DNA of 64,000 nt, taken from contig NZ_CP042582.1 in NCBI RefSeq assembly GCF_008728835.1, forward strand, positions 1,178,001 to 1,242,000. The letters are read 5' to 3'. The position numbers and the translations under genes were made by a program. Of the stretch, positions 44,879 to 53,703 are shown piece after piece; the first letter of the stretch is position 1; each line of letters begins with the position of its first letter. This DNA is from Hypericibacter adhaerens. Its GTDB lineage: Bacteria; Pseudomonadota; Alphaproteobacteria; Dongiales; Dongiaceae. Under the pieces are notes generated by a model that made no database searches, was not told the DNA's origin, and was given only the letters and a program-made list of their open reading frames with translations.

Positions 44879-46065
44879 CCTCATCGCATCCCGGCCATCC
44901 GCGCGCCGTCGTCTGGGGCACCTACGATCTGGGCAAGCCGCGCACCCGGATCCTCATCCGCGGCCTGCGCGAGGCGGGCGTGCCTCTGACCGAATGCCAT
45001 GCCGAGATCTGGGCCGGCGTCGAGGACAAGGCGAGCCTGAAGAGCGCCAGCCAGATTCTCCGCCGCCTGGCGAAGATGCTGGTGGCCTACCCGTGGTTGA
45101 TCTGGCGTTATCTTCGTCTGCCGCGCCACGATGTCGTCATCGTCGGCTATATGGGACATCTCGACGTTCTGCTGCTCTGGCCCTGGGCCAGGCTGCGCGG
45201 CAATCCCGTCATCTGGGATGCCTTCCTCTCGCTCTACGAGACGGTGGTCGAGGATCGCGCGATGCTGTCGCCGCGCCATCCGCTGGCTCGCCTGCTCTGG
45301 TTCTGGGACTGGCTCGCCTGCCGGGCGGCCGATCGAGTACTACTCGATACCGCGGCGCACGCCCGATGGTTCGAAAGCTGCTTCGGGCTGCGTTCGGGCC
45401 GGACGGCGTCGGTCTTTGTCGGGGTCGAGCCCGAGGCTTTTCCGCCCCTGGCCCTGCCGTCGCCGAAACGCCCGGAGACGCCGCGTCGCATCCTGTTCTA
45501 CGGCCAGTTCATCGCCCTGCACGGGATCGACAGCATCATCGATGCCGCCGCGCGCTCCGATCCGAGGGAGTTCGCCTGGACGCTCATCGGCACCGGCCAG
45601 GAGGCGGCGCGCATCCGCGCGCGGCTCGCGGCCCGGCCTATCCCGCATCTCGAATGGATCGAGTGGGTTCCCTATGGAGAGCTGCGGGAGAGGATCGCGC
45701 AGGCCGACATCTGTCTCGGCATCTTCGGCCAATCCGGCAAGGCCGCCCGCGTCATCCCCAACAAGGCGTTCCAGATCGTCGCCGCCGGCCGGCCGCTGGT
45801 CAGCCGCGATTCGCCGGCGATGCGCGAATGGATCGGCAAGGGCCAGGCGGGGATCAGGCTTGTCGCGTCCGGTGATCCAGAAGCGCTCCTGGCCGGGATC
45901 CGCGATCTTGTCGCCTCCGGCGAGACGGCGCTCGATCCGTCCGCCTTCCAGAGACTCCGGACCCCGATCGCCCCGGCCGCGATCGGAAGCCGGCTGCTGG
46001 CGCTGATGCGGGGGCTGACCGATGCCGCCTCGCGCGGTGCGGGCATGGAGATTTCGCGGTCATGA
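44875..46065 (+). CDS. Family 4-type (GT-B) glycosyltransferase
   Basis: 396 residues from GTG. The N-terminal Rossmann half has VVWGTYDLGKPRTRILIRGLREAGV and HDVVIVGYMGHLDVLLLWPWARLRG. The C-terminal half has RRILFYGQFIALHGIDSIIDAAARS, WVPYGELRERIAQADICLGIFGQSGKAARVIPNKAFQIVAAGRPLVS, the GT4 donor-binding region with the Glu replaced by a KAFQ.VAAG form. It overlaps both neighbours by 4 bases, so the glycan genes are translated as a unit. Confidence 0.85.
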   Translation: MTSSHPGHPRAVVWGTYDLGKPRTRILIRGLREAGVPLTECHAEIWAGVEDKASLKSASQILRRLAKMLVAYPWLIWRYLRLPRHDVVIVGYMGHLDVLLLWPWARLRGNPVIWDAFLSLYETVVEDRAMLSPRHPLARLLWFWDWLACRAADRVLLDTAAHARWFESCFGLRSGRTASVFVGVEPEAFPPLALPSPKRPETPRRILFYGQFIALHGIDSIIDAAARSDPREFAWTLIGTGQEAARIRARLAARPIPHLEWIEWVPYGELRERIAQADICLGIFGQSGKAARVIPNKAFQIVAAGRPLVSRDSPAMREWIGKGQAGIRLVASGDPEALLAGIRDLVASGETALDPSAFQRLRTPIAPAAIGSRLLALMRGLTDAASRGAGMEISRS

Positions 46066-47804
46066 GCGAGGCCACATCGCGTTTGACCGCTCCGCAACCT
46101 GCCGGAGCGGTTTCCGGTTGGATCGCGGCGCGAGCCGATATCCTGCTGACGCTCGCCATTGCTGCGGCTCTGGTCCTCAAGTTTGCCCTGGTCTTCCGCC
46201 TCAACGTCAACTGGGACGAGTTCTTCTACCTCTCCTTCGTCCAGGATTATCTGCGCGGGACGGTCAGCGACCGGTTCCAGACCTTCCATGTCCATCTCTT
46301 CGCCTGGCTGCCGGCGGCGGTCCCGGGCGAGATCGGGCAGATCATCGCGGCGCGCCTCGTCATGGCGGGTTGCGCGACCGTCAGCGCGCTGCTGCTCTAT
46401 GGCGTCGCGCGGCGCTTCCTGACGCGCGAAGCGGCCTTGTTCGGGCTGCTCGCCTATCTCTCGAACAGCGCCGTCATCGAGCATGGCGCCAGCTTCCGCA
46501 CGGATACGCTCGCGACCCTGCTGGTGCTGCTGGCGCTGTTCCTGACCCTGCGCCGCCCCGGCGGGCTGCGGGGGATCGCGCTGGCCGGGCTCGTCTTCGC
46601 CCTGGCCGTGCTGATCACGATCAAGACGGCTTTCTATGGCGTGCTGATGGCGCCGCTGGTCTGGTGCCTGGGTCGGAGCTTCCGCGACCGCGCGGCCCTG
46701 GCCCTGACCTTTGCCGTCTGTTTTGGCCTGGCCTTCGCCGCCCTCTACGGGCTGCATGTCGCCGGCCTGGCACCGCCCGATACCGATACCGGGAGCTACC
46801 TGCAGGGCACCGCCGCCAAGGTCTTCCTGGAGGACGGGTTGATGCCGCGCTGGGCGGAACTCGTCACCAACCTGGCGAAGAATTTGCCGTTCTGGCTGTT
46901 GATGGTCTACGGGACCGCACAGGCCTGGCGGCAGGCCCGTCAGAAGGGGCGCGGCTGGGAGGCCTGGCTGCCCTTGCTGCTCGCCTTGCCGATCTTGACG
47001 CCGATCTTCTATCGCAATGCCTTCGCCTACTATTACGCCTTCATCCTGCCGCCCGCCGCGATCCTGATCGGATTGGTCTATGATCGTCTCGCGCGACAGG
47101 ATGCCGAGGCAAAAGAGCCGCGCGCCGCCTTGCGGCTGGCGGTCCTGATCGGCCTGCCGGTCGGCTTCCTGCTGTTTCATGCCGCCGCGAATTGGCGCGA
47201 GGACATCGACGCCCAGCGCCGCACGCTCGACGCCGTCCATGCCGTCTTCCCGCAGCCGGTTCCCTATATCGACGGCTATGCCGTGGTCTCGAGCTTCCCG
47301 CGTTCCGGCTTCTTCATGAGCAGCTGGGGCGTCGACAAGTATCGGGCCGCCGGCACGCCGGTCTATCCAGCCTTGGTCGCGCAGATGCAGCCGCCCTTGC
47401 TCCTGGCGGATTCGCCTTCGCTCTATGCGGCCCTGTTCCCCGGCGTCGAGGTCAAGCCGCAGCGCCAGTTGCTGCCGGCGGATGTGGCCTTCCTCAGGGA
47501 GAACTACCTGCCGCATTGGGGCATGATCTTCGTCGCGGGCAAGACCCTCGAACTGCCGCCGGCCGGCGAGGAACGACGCTTCGAGATCGCCGTGGCCGGC
47601 GAGTACCGGCTGGAAACCCGTGCCGCCGTCACGATCGACGGCGAGACGCGCGAGAACGGCGACATCGTCACCCTCGCGGCCGGAAGCCACGATGTCATGG
47701 GCGATCCGGCGGCTGGCCCCGTGACCTTGCGCTGGGCCCAGGCCCGGCCGGGCCCGGATGCCAAGCCCACCGATATCTGGACCTTCTTCGACGTGGGCGA
47801 CTGA
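46062..47804 (+). CDS. Family 39 (GT-C) membrane glycosyltransferase, PMT/ArnT-like
   Basis: 580 residues. It has a large hydrophobic N-terminal part with about ten membrane segments and a soluble periplasmic C-terminal part (about 350-580). The first periplasmic loop holds NVNWDEFFYLSFVQDYLRG, the acidic DE motif of GT-C enzymes that use polyprenyl-phosphate sugars. SFRTDTLATLLVLLALFLTLRRPGG is the usual second helix region. It is last in the glycan operon and probably modifies the polymer or a lipid in the periplasm. Confidence 0.85.
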   Translation: MSEATSRLTAPQPAGAVSGWIAARADILLTLAIAAALVLKFALVFRLNVNWDEFFYLSFVQDYLRGTVSDRFQTFHVHLFAWLPAAVPGEIGQIIAARLVMAGCATVSALLLYGVARRFLTREAALFGLLAYLSNSAVIEHGASFRTDTLATLLVLLALFLTLRRPGGLRGIALAGLVFALAVLITIKTAFYGVLMAPLVWCLGRSFRDRAALALTFAVCFGLAFAALYGLHVAGLAPPDTDTGSYLQGTAAKVFLEDGLMPRWAELVTNLAKNLPFWLLMVYGTAQAWRQARQKGRGWEAWLPLLLALPILTPIFYRNAFAYYYAFILPPAAILIGLVYDRLARQDAEAKEPRAALRLAVLIGLPVGFLLFHAAANWREDIDAQRRTLDAVHAVFPQPVPYIDGYAVVSSFPRSGFFMSSWGVDKYRAAGTPVYPALVAQMQPPLLLADSPSLYAALFPGVEVKPQRQLLPADVAFLRENYLPHWGMIFVAGKTLELPPAGEERRFEIAVAGEYRLETRAAVTIDGETRENGDIVTLAAGSHDVMGDPAAGPVTLRWAQARPGPDAKPTDIWTFFDVGD

Positions 47805-47980
47805 GATCGCCCGCGACGATCCGAGTCGCGGGCGGCCCTTCTCCGCGGCACGCTTCCGGCAGGGCTGCGGGCGCGGCTTTATGCGAAACTGTCGCCCGCC
47901 GACTCGCGCGAACCGGATGGGGAGAGAACCGGTCCCTCGCTGTCGATCAACGACGCTGTCGTCAGGCTCGTTCCGAACGG

Positions 47981-48043
47981 ATCGTGATCGAGAGTACCCT
48001 CGGCAAGGGCACGCGCTTCGATGTCTATCCGACAGGCGTTCCG
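47981..48043 (+). pseudogene. Remnant of a histidine-kinase ATPase domain C-terminus
   Basis: In frame with, and 36 codons before, the receiver start at 48089 the translation reads IVIESTLGKGTRFDVYPTG, the G2-box end of a HATPase domain ('I.IESt.GkGT.F..y.P'). Upstream of this no kinase sequence can be read in any frame, and no start codon fits. A hybrid kinase-receiver gene appears to have lost most of its kinase part, leaving the receiver. The 47805-47980 stretch shows nothing else. Confidence 0.6.
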
Positions 48044-48088
48044 GCGGGCCCAAAGGGGAATGCCGATCGAGGGCAGGGGATCGGGATC

Positions 48089-48454
48089 ATGGCGAGAATT
48101 CTCGTTATCGACGACGAAGAGACCGTCAGAGGGCTTATCCGTCAGATTCTGGCGCAGGCGGGCCACGAGGTGGAGGAGGCCGAAAACGGTGCGGCAGGGC
48201 TCGCCGCGATGCGCCTGCAGGCGGCGGAGCTGGTCATCACCGACATCATCATGCCGGAGATGGAGGGGGTGGAGACGGTCCTGGCCCTGCGCAAGGAGTT
48301 TCCCGACACGCCGGTGATCGCCATGTCCGGCGGCGGCCGGACGGCGAACTTCGATTTCCTGGCCACGGCCAAGAAGCTGGGCGCCGCGAGGGTGCTGCAG
48401 AAGCCGTTCCGGCCCGCGACGCTGCTCGAGGCGGTCGCGGCCTGCCTGCGCTAG
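48089..48454 (+). CDS. Stand-alone response-regulator receiver domain
   Basis: 121 residues. The acidic pocket is IDDEE, the phospho-acceptor is Asp in LVITDIIMPEMEGVE, followed by Thr/Ser in AMSGGG and Lys in VLQKPF. There is no output domain. Remains of a kinase tail lie just upstream in the same frame, so this was probably the receiver of a hybrid kinase. It converges with the degenerate GGDEF/EAL gene, whose stop overlaps its end. Confidence 0.88.
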   Translation: MARILVIDDEETVRGLIRQILAQAGHEVEEAENGAAGLAAMRLQAAELVITDIIMPEMEGVETVLALRKEFPDTPVIAMSGGGRTANFDFLATAKKLGAARVLQKPFRPATLLEAVAACLR

Positions 48455-50100
48455 GAGGCGGCTTTTACCCGCTCGACCTGGTGCTGCGTATAGAGGCTGA
48501 GGGCTGAGAACGGGAAGACGCCCACCGGCATCGGGACCTGCTCGGCGATGGCGCGGCCCGAGAGGTAGTCGAAGCCGGCGCAGGCCGCGGCGACGGCCAG
48601 GCTCGTGGTATGCAGGCAGTAGATATAGGTCTCGAGGTTCGCGGTCGCCGCGGCGCCGGCGAAGGCGTTCATCTTCTGCATGGCCGCGCTTTCGGTCCAG
48701 GGATGCTCGCGCAGATCGCCCCCGACAAGCTTCACGCCCGCGGCCTGGACCCGTGTCATGTCGATCTGATCGAGGCTGAGACGCAGGGCGACGTCGCGAC
48801 AGCTGCGCCGGCATGCCGTCAGGATGCCGGGAACCTGCGCCCAGTCGCCGGCATAGCTGTCGCAGATCTCGAGAATCAGGAGGCGCCGGATGTCCAGGGG
48901 CGCCGCTTCGATCATCGACAGGAGCGAGCGCCGTTTCGCCGGCTTGTCGAGGCTGGCGAAGTGCAGGGGGAGGACCACCAGCGCCTTGGTTCCCTGCCGA
49001 AGCATGGCCGCCAGATCGGCAATGCCCTTTCGCACCACCAGCCTGTCGATCGCGGCCAGAATCTCGGGCCGGTCGGTCCATTGGCTGATCTCGACCAGAT
49101 CGCCGGTGCCGCCGTCGATATCGCAGTGGATATCGAGCCGATAGGAGGTGACGGCGTTCTTCGTGCTGCGCCAGACCGGGAAATACTGGAACCGGCCATC
49201 GGCAGGCGCCGTCGTGGCGGTCTTCGGTCCCGAGCGCATCGCCGCGTCGATCGGGCTGTCGATCCTCATGGCGTCGGTCGGCGCGATGGCGGCCTTCTCC
49301 GCCGCCTCGCGCGCCATCGCGTTATGCTCGCGCGAATGGGCTTGCGGATCGTACTGGATATGCTGCGTCAGCGGCACGGCCAGGTTGGCCTGACCGATCT
49401 GGCTCTCGAGCTTCTTCAGCAACTGTTCCACGGAGTCCGCGGCGTCCGGCGCGCCGCCGGGTGCCGGTCCGGCCGGAGGCTCCTGGCCGGCGACCTTGAA
49501 GGCCCTCCAGGCGAACTCGGGATCGTCGGCGTCGGTATCGCCCTGCAGCGTTGCCGGGCCATCCTTGGCGGCGCTCAGGGCCGCCAGGATCGCGGTCATC
49601 GGGTTTTCGTCGGGAAGCGCCACCGAGCCGTCGATTCTGGCCACGGCCGAGGCGACGGTCACCTGGCCGAGGCCTTCCGCGTTGCCGAACAGCTTGCGCT
49701 GGATCTCAAGCCCGATCAGCCCGCATCGGGCCCGGGCCTGGACCTCGTCGGCGGAATCGAACATCACGACATAGATGTCGTCGCTGAGCTGGGTATGGAA
49801 ATCCGGCGCCTTCACGAACTGCCGCAGGATGGATTCGGTGGCGGTCGCGACGCGCTCGCGCACCGCGGGCCAGCCGTCGCCGTAAGCCTCCTTGATCGAG
49901 GAGAGATTGAGGAAGTGGATCTTGCCGGCGACCAAAGCCTCGCGGTCGCGGATGAGGGCGCTCGCGCGCGCCTCGAAGCTCGCCAGGGACGAGCCGGGCG
50001 AGGGCGGGGTCTCGGCGGCTTGATCTTCCGATCGGCCGGATTCGCCCTCGGCCTTGAATCCCAGCGTGGCACTCAGCTTTTTCCAGAACCGGTTGGCCAT
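48451..50100 (-). CDS. Degenerate GGDEF/EAL-like protein
   Basis: 549 residues from ATG 50100 (MANRFWKKLSATLGF). Residues about 40-165 look like a worn-out GGDEF domain: KIHFLNLSSIKEAYGDGW, then LSDDIYVVMFDSADEVQARARCGLIGLEIQRKLFG, where GGDEF would be but reads LSDDI. After a variable Ala/Pro-rich segment, FQYFPVWRSTKNAVTSYRLDIHC resembles the EAL entry ('YQPI...i.g.EaL.R') with YRL for EAL. LLILEICDSYAGDWAQVPGILTACRRSCRDVALRLSLDQID aligns with the EAL core lacking the metal-binding residues. It probably does not make or break cyclic di-GMP. It may bind it or be a scaffold. Confidence 0.65.
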   Translation of the reverse strand: MANRFWKKLSATLGFKAEGESGRSEDQAAETPPSPGSSLASFEARASALIRDREALVAGKIHFLNLSSIKEAYGDGWPAVRERVATATESILRQFVKAPDFHTQLSDDIYVVMFDSADEVQARARCGLIGLEIQRKLFGNAEGLGQVTVASAVARIDGSVALPDENPMTAILAALSAAKDGPATLQGDTDADDPEFAWRAFKVAGQEPPAGPAPGGAPDAADSVEQLLKKLESQIGQANLAVPLTQHIQYDPQAHSREHNAMAREAAEKAAIAPTDAMRIDSPIDAAMRSGPKTATTAPADGRFQYFPVWRSTKNAVTSYRLDIHCDIDGGTGDLVEISQWTDRPEILAAIDRLVVRKGIADLAAMLRQGTKALVVLPLHFASLDKPAKRRSLLSMIEAAPLDIRRLLILEICDSYAGDWAQVPGILTACRRSCRDVALRLSLDQIDMTRVQAAGVKLVGGDLREHPWTESAAMQKMNAFAGAAATANLETYIYCLHTTSLAVAAACAGFDYLSGRAIAEQVPMPVGVFPFSALSLYTQHQVERVKAAS

Positions 50101-50161
50101 GCGATTCTCGTCTCGGGCCGGTCCCTCGCGGCCGGCGACATCCGGGATACTCCACGGGAGA

Positions 50162-50234
50162 TGAGCCGCGGTTCCCAAGGAGGTTGAGCCGCGGCCCTGT
50201 CGTCCGCCGGCAGCCCCCCTTGCGGGGCAGCCGG
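50162..50234. repeat. Direct repeats and hairpin upstream of the degenerate GGDEF/EAL gene
   Basis: TGAGCCGCGG occurs at 50162-50171 and again at 50185-50194, 23 bases apart. A 14-bp stem with one mismatch follows (CCGCCGGCAGCCCC 50203-50216, GGGGCAGCCGGCGG from about 50223). The hairpin lies between two minus-strand genes and could stop transcripts of the upstream SDR gene, though no T-run is seen. Confidence 0.35.
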
Positions 50235-50392
50235 CGGCTTGCCGGGAATTTTGCCGAAATAGGGTGAAGGCGCCGTTAAGCCGCGGCGCCACGGATCGCC
50301 CGATGGAATCCCCAGCCACCATCGGGGGTTGTGGTCTCCCGGCCGTCGCCGGAGGGCGCCTCTCGCCGGATCGGGGCAGCCTGGCGGGCGGC

Positions 50393-51157
50393 TCAGAACA
50401 CCGCGCTGAAGCCGCCATCCACCATGAGCTGGTGGCCGTTCACGTAGGAGCCGGCCTCGGATGCCAGGAACACGGCAGCGCCGGCGATCTCTCGCGGCCT
50501 GCCCCAGCGCCGCATCGGCGTGCGGCCTTTGACCCAGGCGCTGAACTCCGCGTTGGCGATCAGCGCCTCGTTCATCTCGGTCTCGAAATAGCCGGGCCCG
50601 ATCGCGTTGACGTTGATGCCCTGCGGCCCGAGCTCCGCCGCCAGCGCCTTGGTCAGGCCCCAGAGCCCGCTCTTGGCCGCGACATAGGCCGGGATGGTGG
50701 CGCGGGCGAGGCTGGCCGCGATCGAGGTGGTGAAGATGATCCGCCCGGCACCCTGCCTGATCATCGGCGCCGAGGCCTCGCGGGCGAGCGCGAAGCAGGC
50801 CGTGAGGTTGGTGTCGATCACGCGCTGCCAGTCGGCGAGCTTCCAGTCGGGCAGGGGCGAGCGATGCTGGATGCCGGCATTGCCGATCGCGATGTCGAGG
50901 CGGCCTTGTCGCGCGACAATCGCCGGGATCGCGTCCCCGAGGGCCGTCTCGTCGGTCACGTCGAAGGCCGCGGCGCTGGCGGCGAATCCACGGTCGCGAA
51001 GCTCCGCGACCCGCGCGTCGAGACGCGCCGCGTCGCGGCCATTGATCACCACATGGGCGCCGGCCTCGGCCAGGCCCTGCGCCATGGCCCAGCCGAGCCC
51101 GCGCGAGGCGCCCGAAACCAGCGCCACCTTGCCCGCCAGCGAGAACAAGCCCGTCAT
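50393..51157 (-). CDS. SDR-family oxidoreductase (gluconate 5-dehydrogenase-like)
   Basis: 254 residues. FSLAGKVALVSGASRGLGWAMAQGLAEAGAHVVINGRD is close to the start of gluconate 5-dehydrogenases. GNAGIQHRSPL, the Ser in FTTSIAAS, YVAAKSGLWGLTKALAAELGPQGINVNAIGPGYFETEMN (Tyr-x3-Lys) and the C-terminal VDGGFSAVF complete the classical pattern. It diverges from the TMADH-like gene with a 21-bp palindrome between them. A sugar-acid or 3-oxo substrate is possible. Confidence 0.88.
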   Translation of the reverse strand: MTGLFSLAGKVALVSGASRGLGWAMAQGLAEAGAHVVINGRDAARLDARVAELRDRGFAASAAAFDVTDETALGDAIPAIVARQGRLDIAIGNAGIQHRSPLPDWKLADWQRVIDTNLTACFALAREASAPMIRQGAGRIIFTTSIAASLARATIPAYVAAKSGLWGLTKALAAELGPQGINVNAIGPGYFETEMNEALIANAEFSAWVKGRTPMRRWGRPREIAGAAVFLASEAGSYVNGHQLMVDGGFSAVF

Positions 51158-51227
51158 GCCCGCCAGTCCTTTCCATTTTTGCGTCGCGGCCGCGCCCCGA
51201 GTGTGGCGGCGGGGCAGGTCCGGAGCA

Positions 51228-51248
51228 AGACCAAGGGCCCATTGGTCT
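51228..51248. promoter_or_regulatory. Palindromic operator candidate between SDR and TMADH-like genes
   Basis: AGACCAA and TTGGTCT form perfect 7-bp arms around GGGCCCA, 71 bases before the SDR start and 128 before the flavoprotein start. The size suits a dimeric repressor controlling both genes. No regulator gene is adjacent. Confidence 0.55.
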
Positions 51249-51375
51249 CAAGGAAAGAACGCCTCTGGCCGGCCCCCCGCCGAATCGTGTGTTATGGCGG
51301 CGCTTCCGCTCCTCCCTCCCGCGAGGGGGCGGTCTTCCGCATTCCGAATGGCATCGATCTTCGAGAGAGCACTCC

Positions 51376-53442
51376 ATGGCGCGCGATCCCCGTTACGACA
51401 TCCTGTTCGAGCCCGTCCGCATCGGCCCGGTGACGGCGAAGAACCGCTTCTTCCAGGTGCCGCACTGCAACGGCATGGGGATCATCTATCCGAGCTCGAT
51501 GATCGGCATGCGCGGGATGAAGGCCGAGGGCGGCTGGGCGGTGGTCTGCACCGAGGAGACCGACATCCATCCGAGCGGCGATCTTTCGCCCTTGGCCGAG
51601 GGAAGGCTCTGGGACGATCTCGACGTGCCGGTCTTCGCCCGCATGAACGAGGCGATCCACAAGCATGGCGCGCTCGCCGGCGTCGAGATCACCCACACCG
51701 CCAACCGCGACGCCTGCCTCTTCAGCCGCGAGGTGCCGGTCAACGTCACCCATGCGCCGGCGGGCGAAGGCTACTACCCGGCCCAGGCCCGGCGCATGGA
51801 CCGCGCCGACATCCGCAACTACCGGCGCTGGCATCGCGAGGCGGCCTTGAGGGCCGAGCGCGCCGGATTCGACATCATCTATGTCTATGTCCGCGCCTAT
51901 ACCTCGATCAACGGCAACTTCCTCTCGCGCCATCTCAACGACCGCAGCGACGAATATGGCGGCAGCCTCGAGAACCGCCTGCGGCTGACGCGCGAGGTGA
52001 CGGAGGACCTGATCGAGGCGGTGGGCGGGCGCTGCGCCATCGCGATCCGCTGGACCGTGGACGATCCGATCGGGCCGGACGGCCAGCCCGATCTCGCCGA
52101 AGGCCGCGAGGTGGTGGAGCGTCTGGCCGAGCTGCCCGATCTCTGGGACATCAACCTGCGCGACTGGAGCCGCGATTCCATGCCCTCGCGCTTCGGGCCG
52201 GAAGGATCGCAGGAGGAGTTCGTCCGCTTCGTCAAATCCGTGACCAGCAAGCCCGTGGTCGGAGTCGGGCGCTTCACCTCGCCCGACACGATGGTGTCCC
52301 AGGTGCGGCGCGGCATCCTGGACTTCATCGGCGCGGCGCGGCCTTCGATCGCCGATCCGTTCCTGCCGAAGAAGATCGAGGAGGGGCGGATCGACGATAT
52401 CCGCGAATGCATCGGCTGCAACATGTGCGTCTCCTCCGACTTCACCATGGTGCCGATGCGCTGCACCCAGAACCCGACCGCGGGCGAGGAATGGCGCAAG
52501 GGCTGGCATCCGGAGAAGATCGCGCCCCGGAAATCGGACGAGGCGGTGCTGATCGTGGGGGCGGGGCCGGCCGGTCTGGAAGCCGCCCGGGCGCTGGGTC
52601 AGCGCGGCTATGAGGTGACGCTGGCCGAGGCGCGCCAGGAGGTCGGCGGGCGCGTCGCGCTCGAAAGCAAGCTGCCCGGGCTCGCAACCTGGGGCCGGGT
52701 GCGCGATTACCGGCTGCAGCAGATCCAGCGCATGCCGAACCTTCAGCTCTATCTCGACAGCAAGCTCGGCGCCGAGGATATCCGCGGCTATGGCTTCGCC
52801 AAGGTGGTGCTGGCGACGGGCGGCCATTGGCGGCGCGACGGCGTCGGCCGCGCCCGCCATGAGGCGATCGCCGGCCTCGACAAGATCGACGTTCTGACGC
52901 CCGACGACATCTTCGCCGGCCGGAAGGCCGCGGGGCCGGTCGTGATCTATGACGACGATCACTACTATATGGGCGGCGTGCTGGCCGAGAAGCTGCGGCT
53001 GGAGGGGTTCGATGTCACGCTGGTGACCCCGGCCTCCGACATCTCGAGCTGGACCAAGTTCACCCTGGAGCAGCCGCTGATCGAGCAGCGCCTGCACGAG
53101 ATCGGAGTGACGGTGCTGGAAAAGCAGATCGTCGCCGTGGCCCGGCCGGGCGAGCTGGAGCTCGAGCACAGTCATCATGGCGGTCGGCGCCGCATTGCCT
53201 GCGGCGCGCTGGTGCTGGTGACCATGCGCCTGCCGAATGACGGGGTTTTCCTGGAGCTGTCGGCCGACCTGCAGGCGCTCGAGGAGGCCGGCATCAAGTC
53301 CGTCACCCGCATCGGCGACTGCCACGCGCCCTCGACGATCGCGGCCGCCGTCTATGCCGGCCATCGCTGCGCGCGCGAGATGGACGAGCCGGAGCAGGAG
53401 ATCGCCTTCCGGCGCGAGCTGATCGCGCTGGCCCCGGCTTGA
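51376..53442 (+). CDS. Trimethylamine/histamine dehydrogenase-like FMN iron-sulfur flavoprotein
   Basis: 688 residues that follow trimethylamine dehydrogenase closely throughout. It has DPRYDILFEPVRIGPVTAKNRFFQVPHC with Cys31, the residue that forms the 6-S-cysteinyl FMN bond in that enzyme. It also has GVGRFTSPDTM, the intact cluster motif CIGCNMC...C, and the C-terminal Rossmann region LIVGAGPAGLEAARALGQRGY. The substrate pocket differs: of the three aromatic-bowl residues only the Trp in RDWSRDS is kept, while Tyr60 is Glu61 and Trp355 becomes Asp. From memory, histamine dehydrogenase has Gln, Trp and Asp there, so oxidation of a larger or charged amine is more likely than trimethylamine. 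Confidence 0.85.
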   Translation: MARDPRYDILFEPVRIGPVTAKNRFFQVPHCNGMGIIYPSSMIGMRGMKAEGGWAVVCTEETDIHPSGDLSPLAEGRLWDDLDVPVFARMNEAIHKHGALAGVEITHTANRDACLFSREVPVNVTHAPAGEGYYPAQARRMDRADIRNYRRWHREAALRAERAGFDIIYVYVRAYTSINGNFLSRHLNDRSDEYGGSLENRLRLTREVTEDLIEAVGGRCAIAIRWTVDDPIGPDGQPDLAEGREVVERLAELPDLWDINLRDWSRDSMPSRFGPEGSQEEFVRFVKSVTSKPVVGVGRFTSPDTMVSQVRRGILDFIGAARPSIADPFLPKKIEEGRIDDIRECIGCNMCVSSDFTMVPMRCTQNPTAGEEWRKGWHPEKIAPRKSDEAVLIVGAGPAGLEAARALGQRGYEVTLAEARQEVGGRVALESKLPGLATWGRVRDYRLQQIQRMPNLQLYLDSKLGAEDIRGYGFAKVVLATGGHWRRDGVGRARHEAIAGLDKIDVLTPDDIFAGRKAAGPVVIYDDDHYYMGGVLAEKLRLEGFDVTLVTPASDISSWTKFTLEQPLIEQRLHEIGVTVLEKQIVAVARPGELELEHSHHGGRRRIACGALVLVTMRLPNDGVFLELSADLQALEEAGIKSVTRIGDCHAPSTIAAAVYAGHRCAREMDEPEQEIAFRRELIALAPA

Positions 53443-53592
53443 GCGGCAACCGGTCGCGGGGCGACTCCTCGGCACGCTTAATCATGAACGGTCGCGCTTC
53501 GGGATTATCACAGTGGCAAGTGCTTGGATTCCGGCCCTTTGAGACCGCCGATCAAGGCGGAATTGTGGTGGGATTCCCGGAGCTTATACGTT

Positions 53593-53629
53593 CGTATGAT
53601 TCATACGGTCACGGTGACTCTCCGGTGAC
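53593..53629. promoter_or_regulatory. Overlapping palindromes upstream of the DUF2218 gene
   Basis: CGTATG-ATT-CATACG (53593-53607) is followed by GTCAC-G-GTGAC (53609-53619) and a direct repeat of CGGTGAC (53613-53619 and 53623-53629). The cluster lies about 75-110 bases before the start at 53704. It looks like a regulator-binding region. The rest of 53443-53700 shows no gene. Confidence 0.45.
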
Positions 53630-53703
53630 GAAAGCCCATCTATGGTGCCGGCGGCGCTTGGCACGTGTTCTTGTGCGAACCTGGCCGCTTCGAGGAATGG
53701 ATG

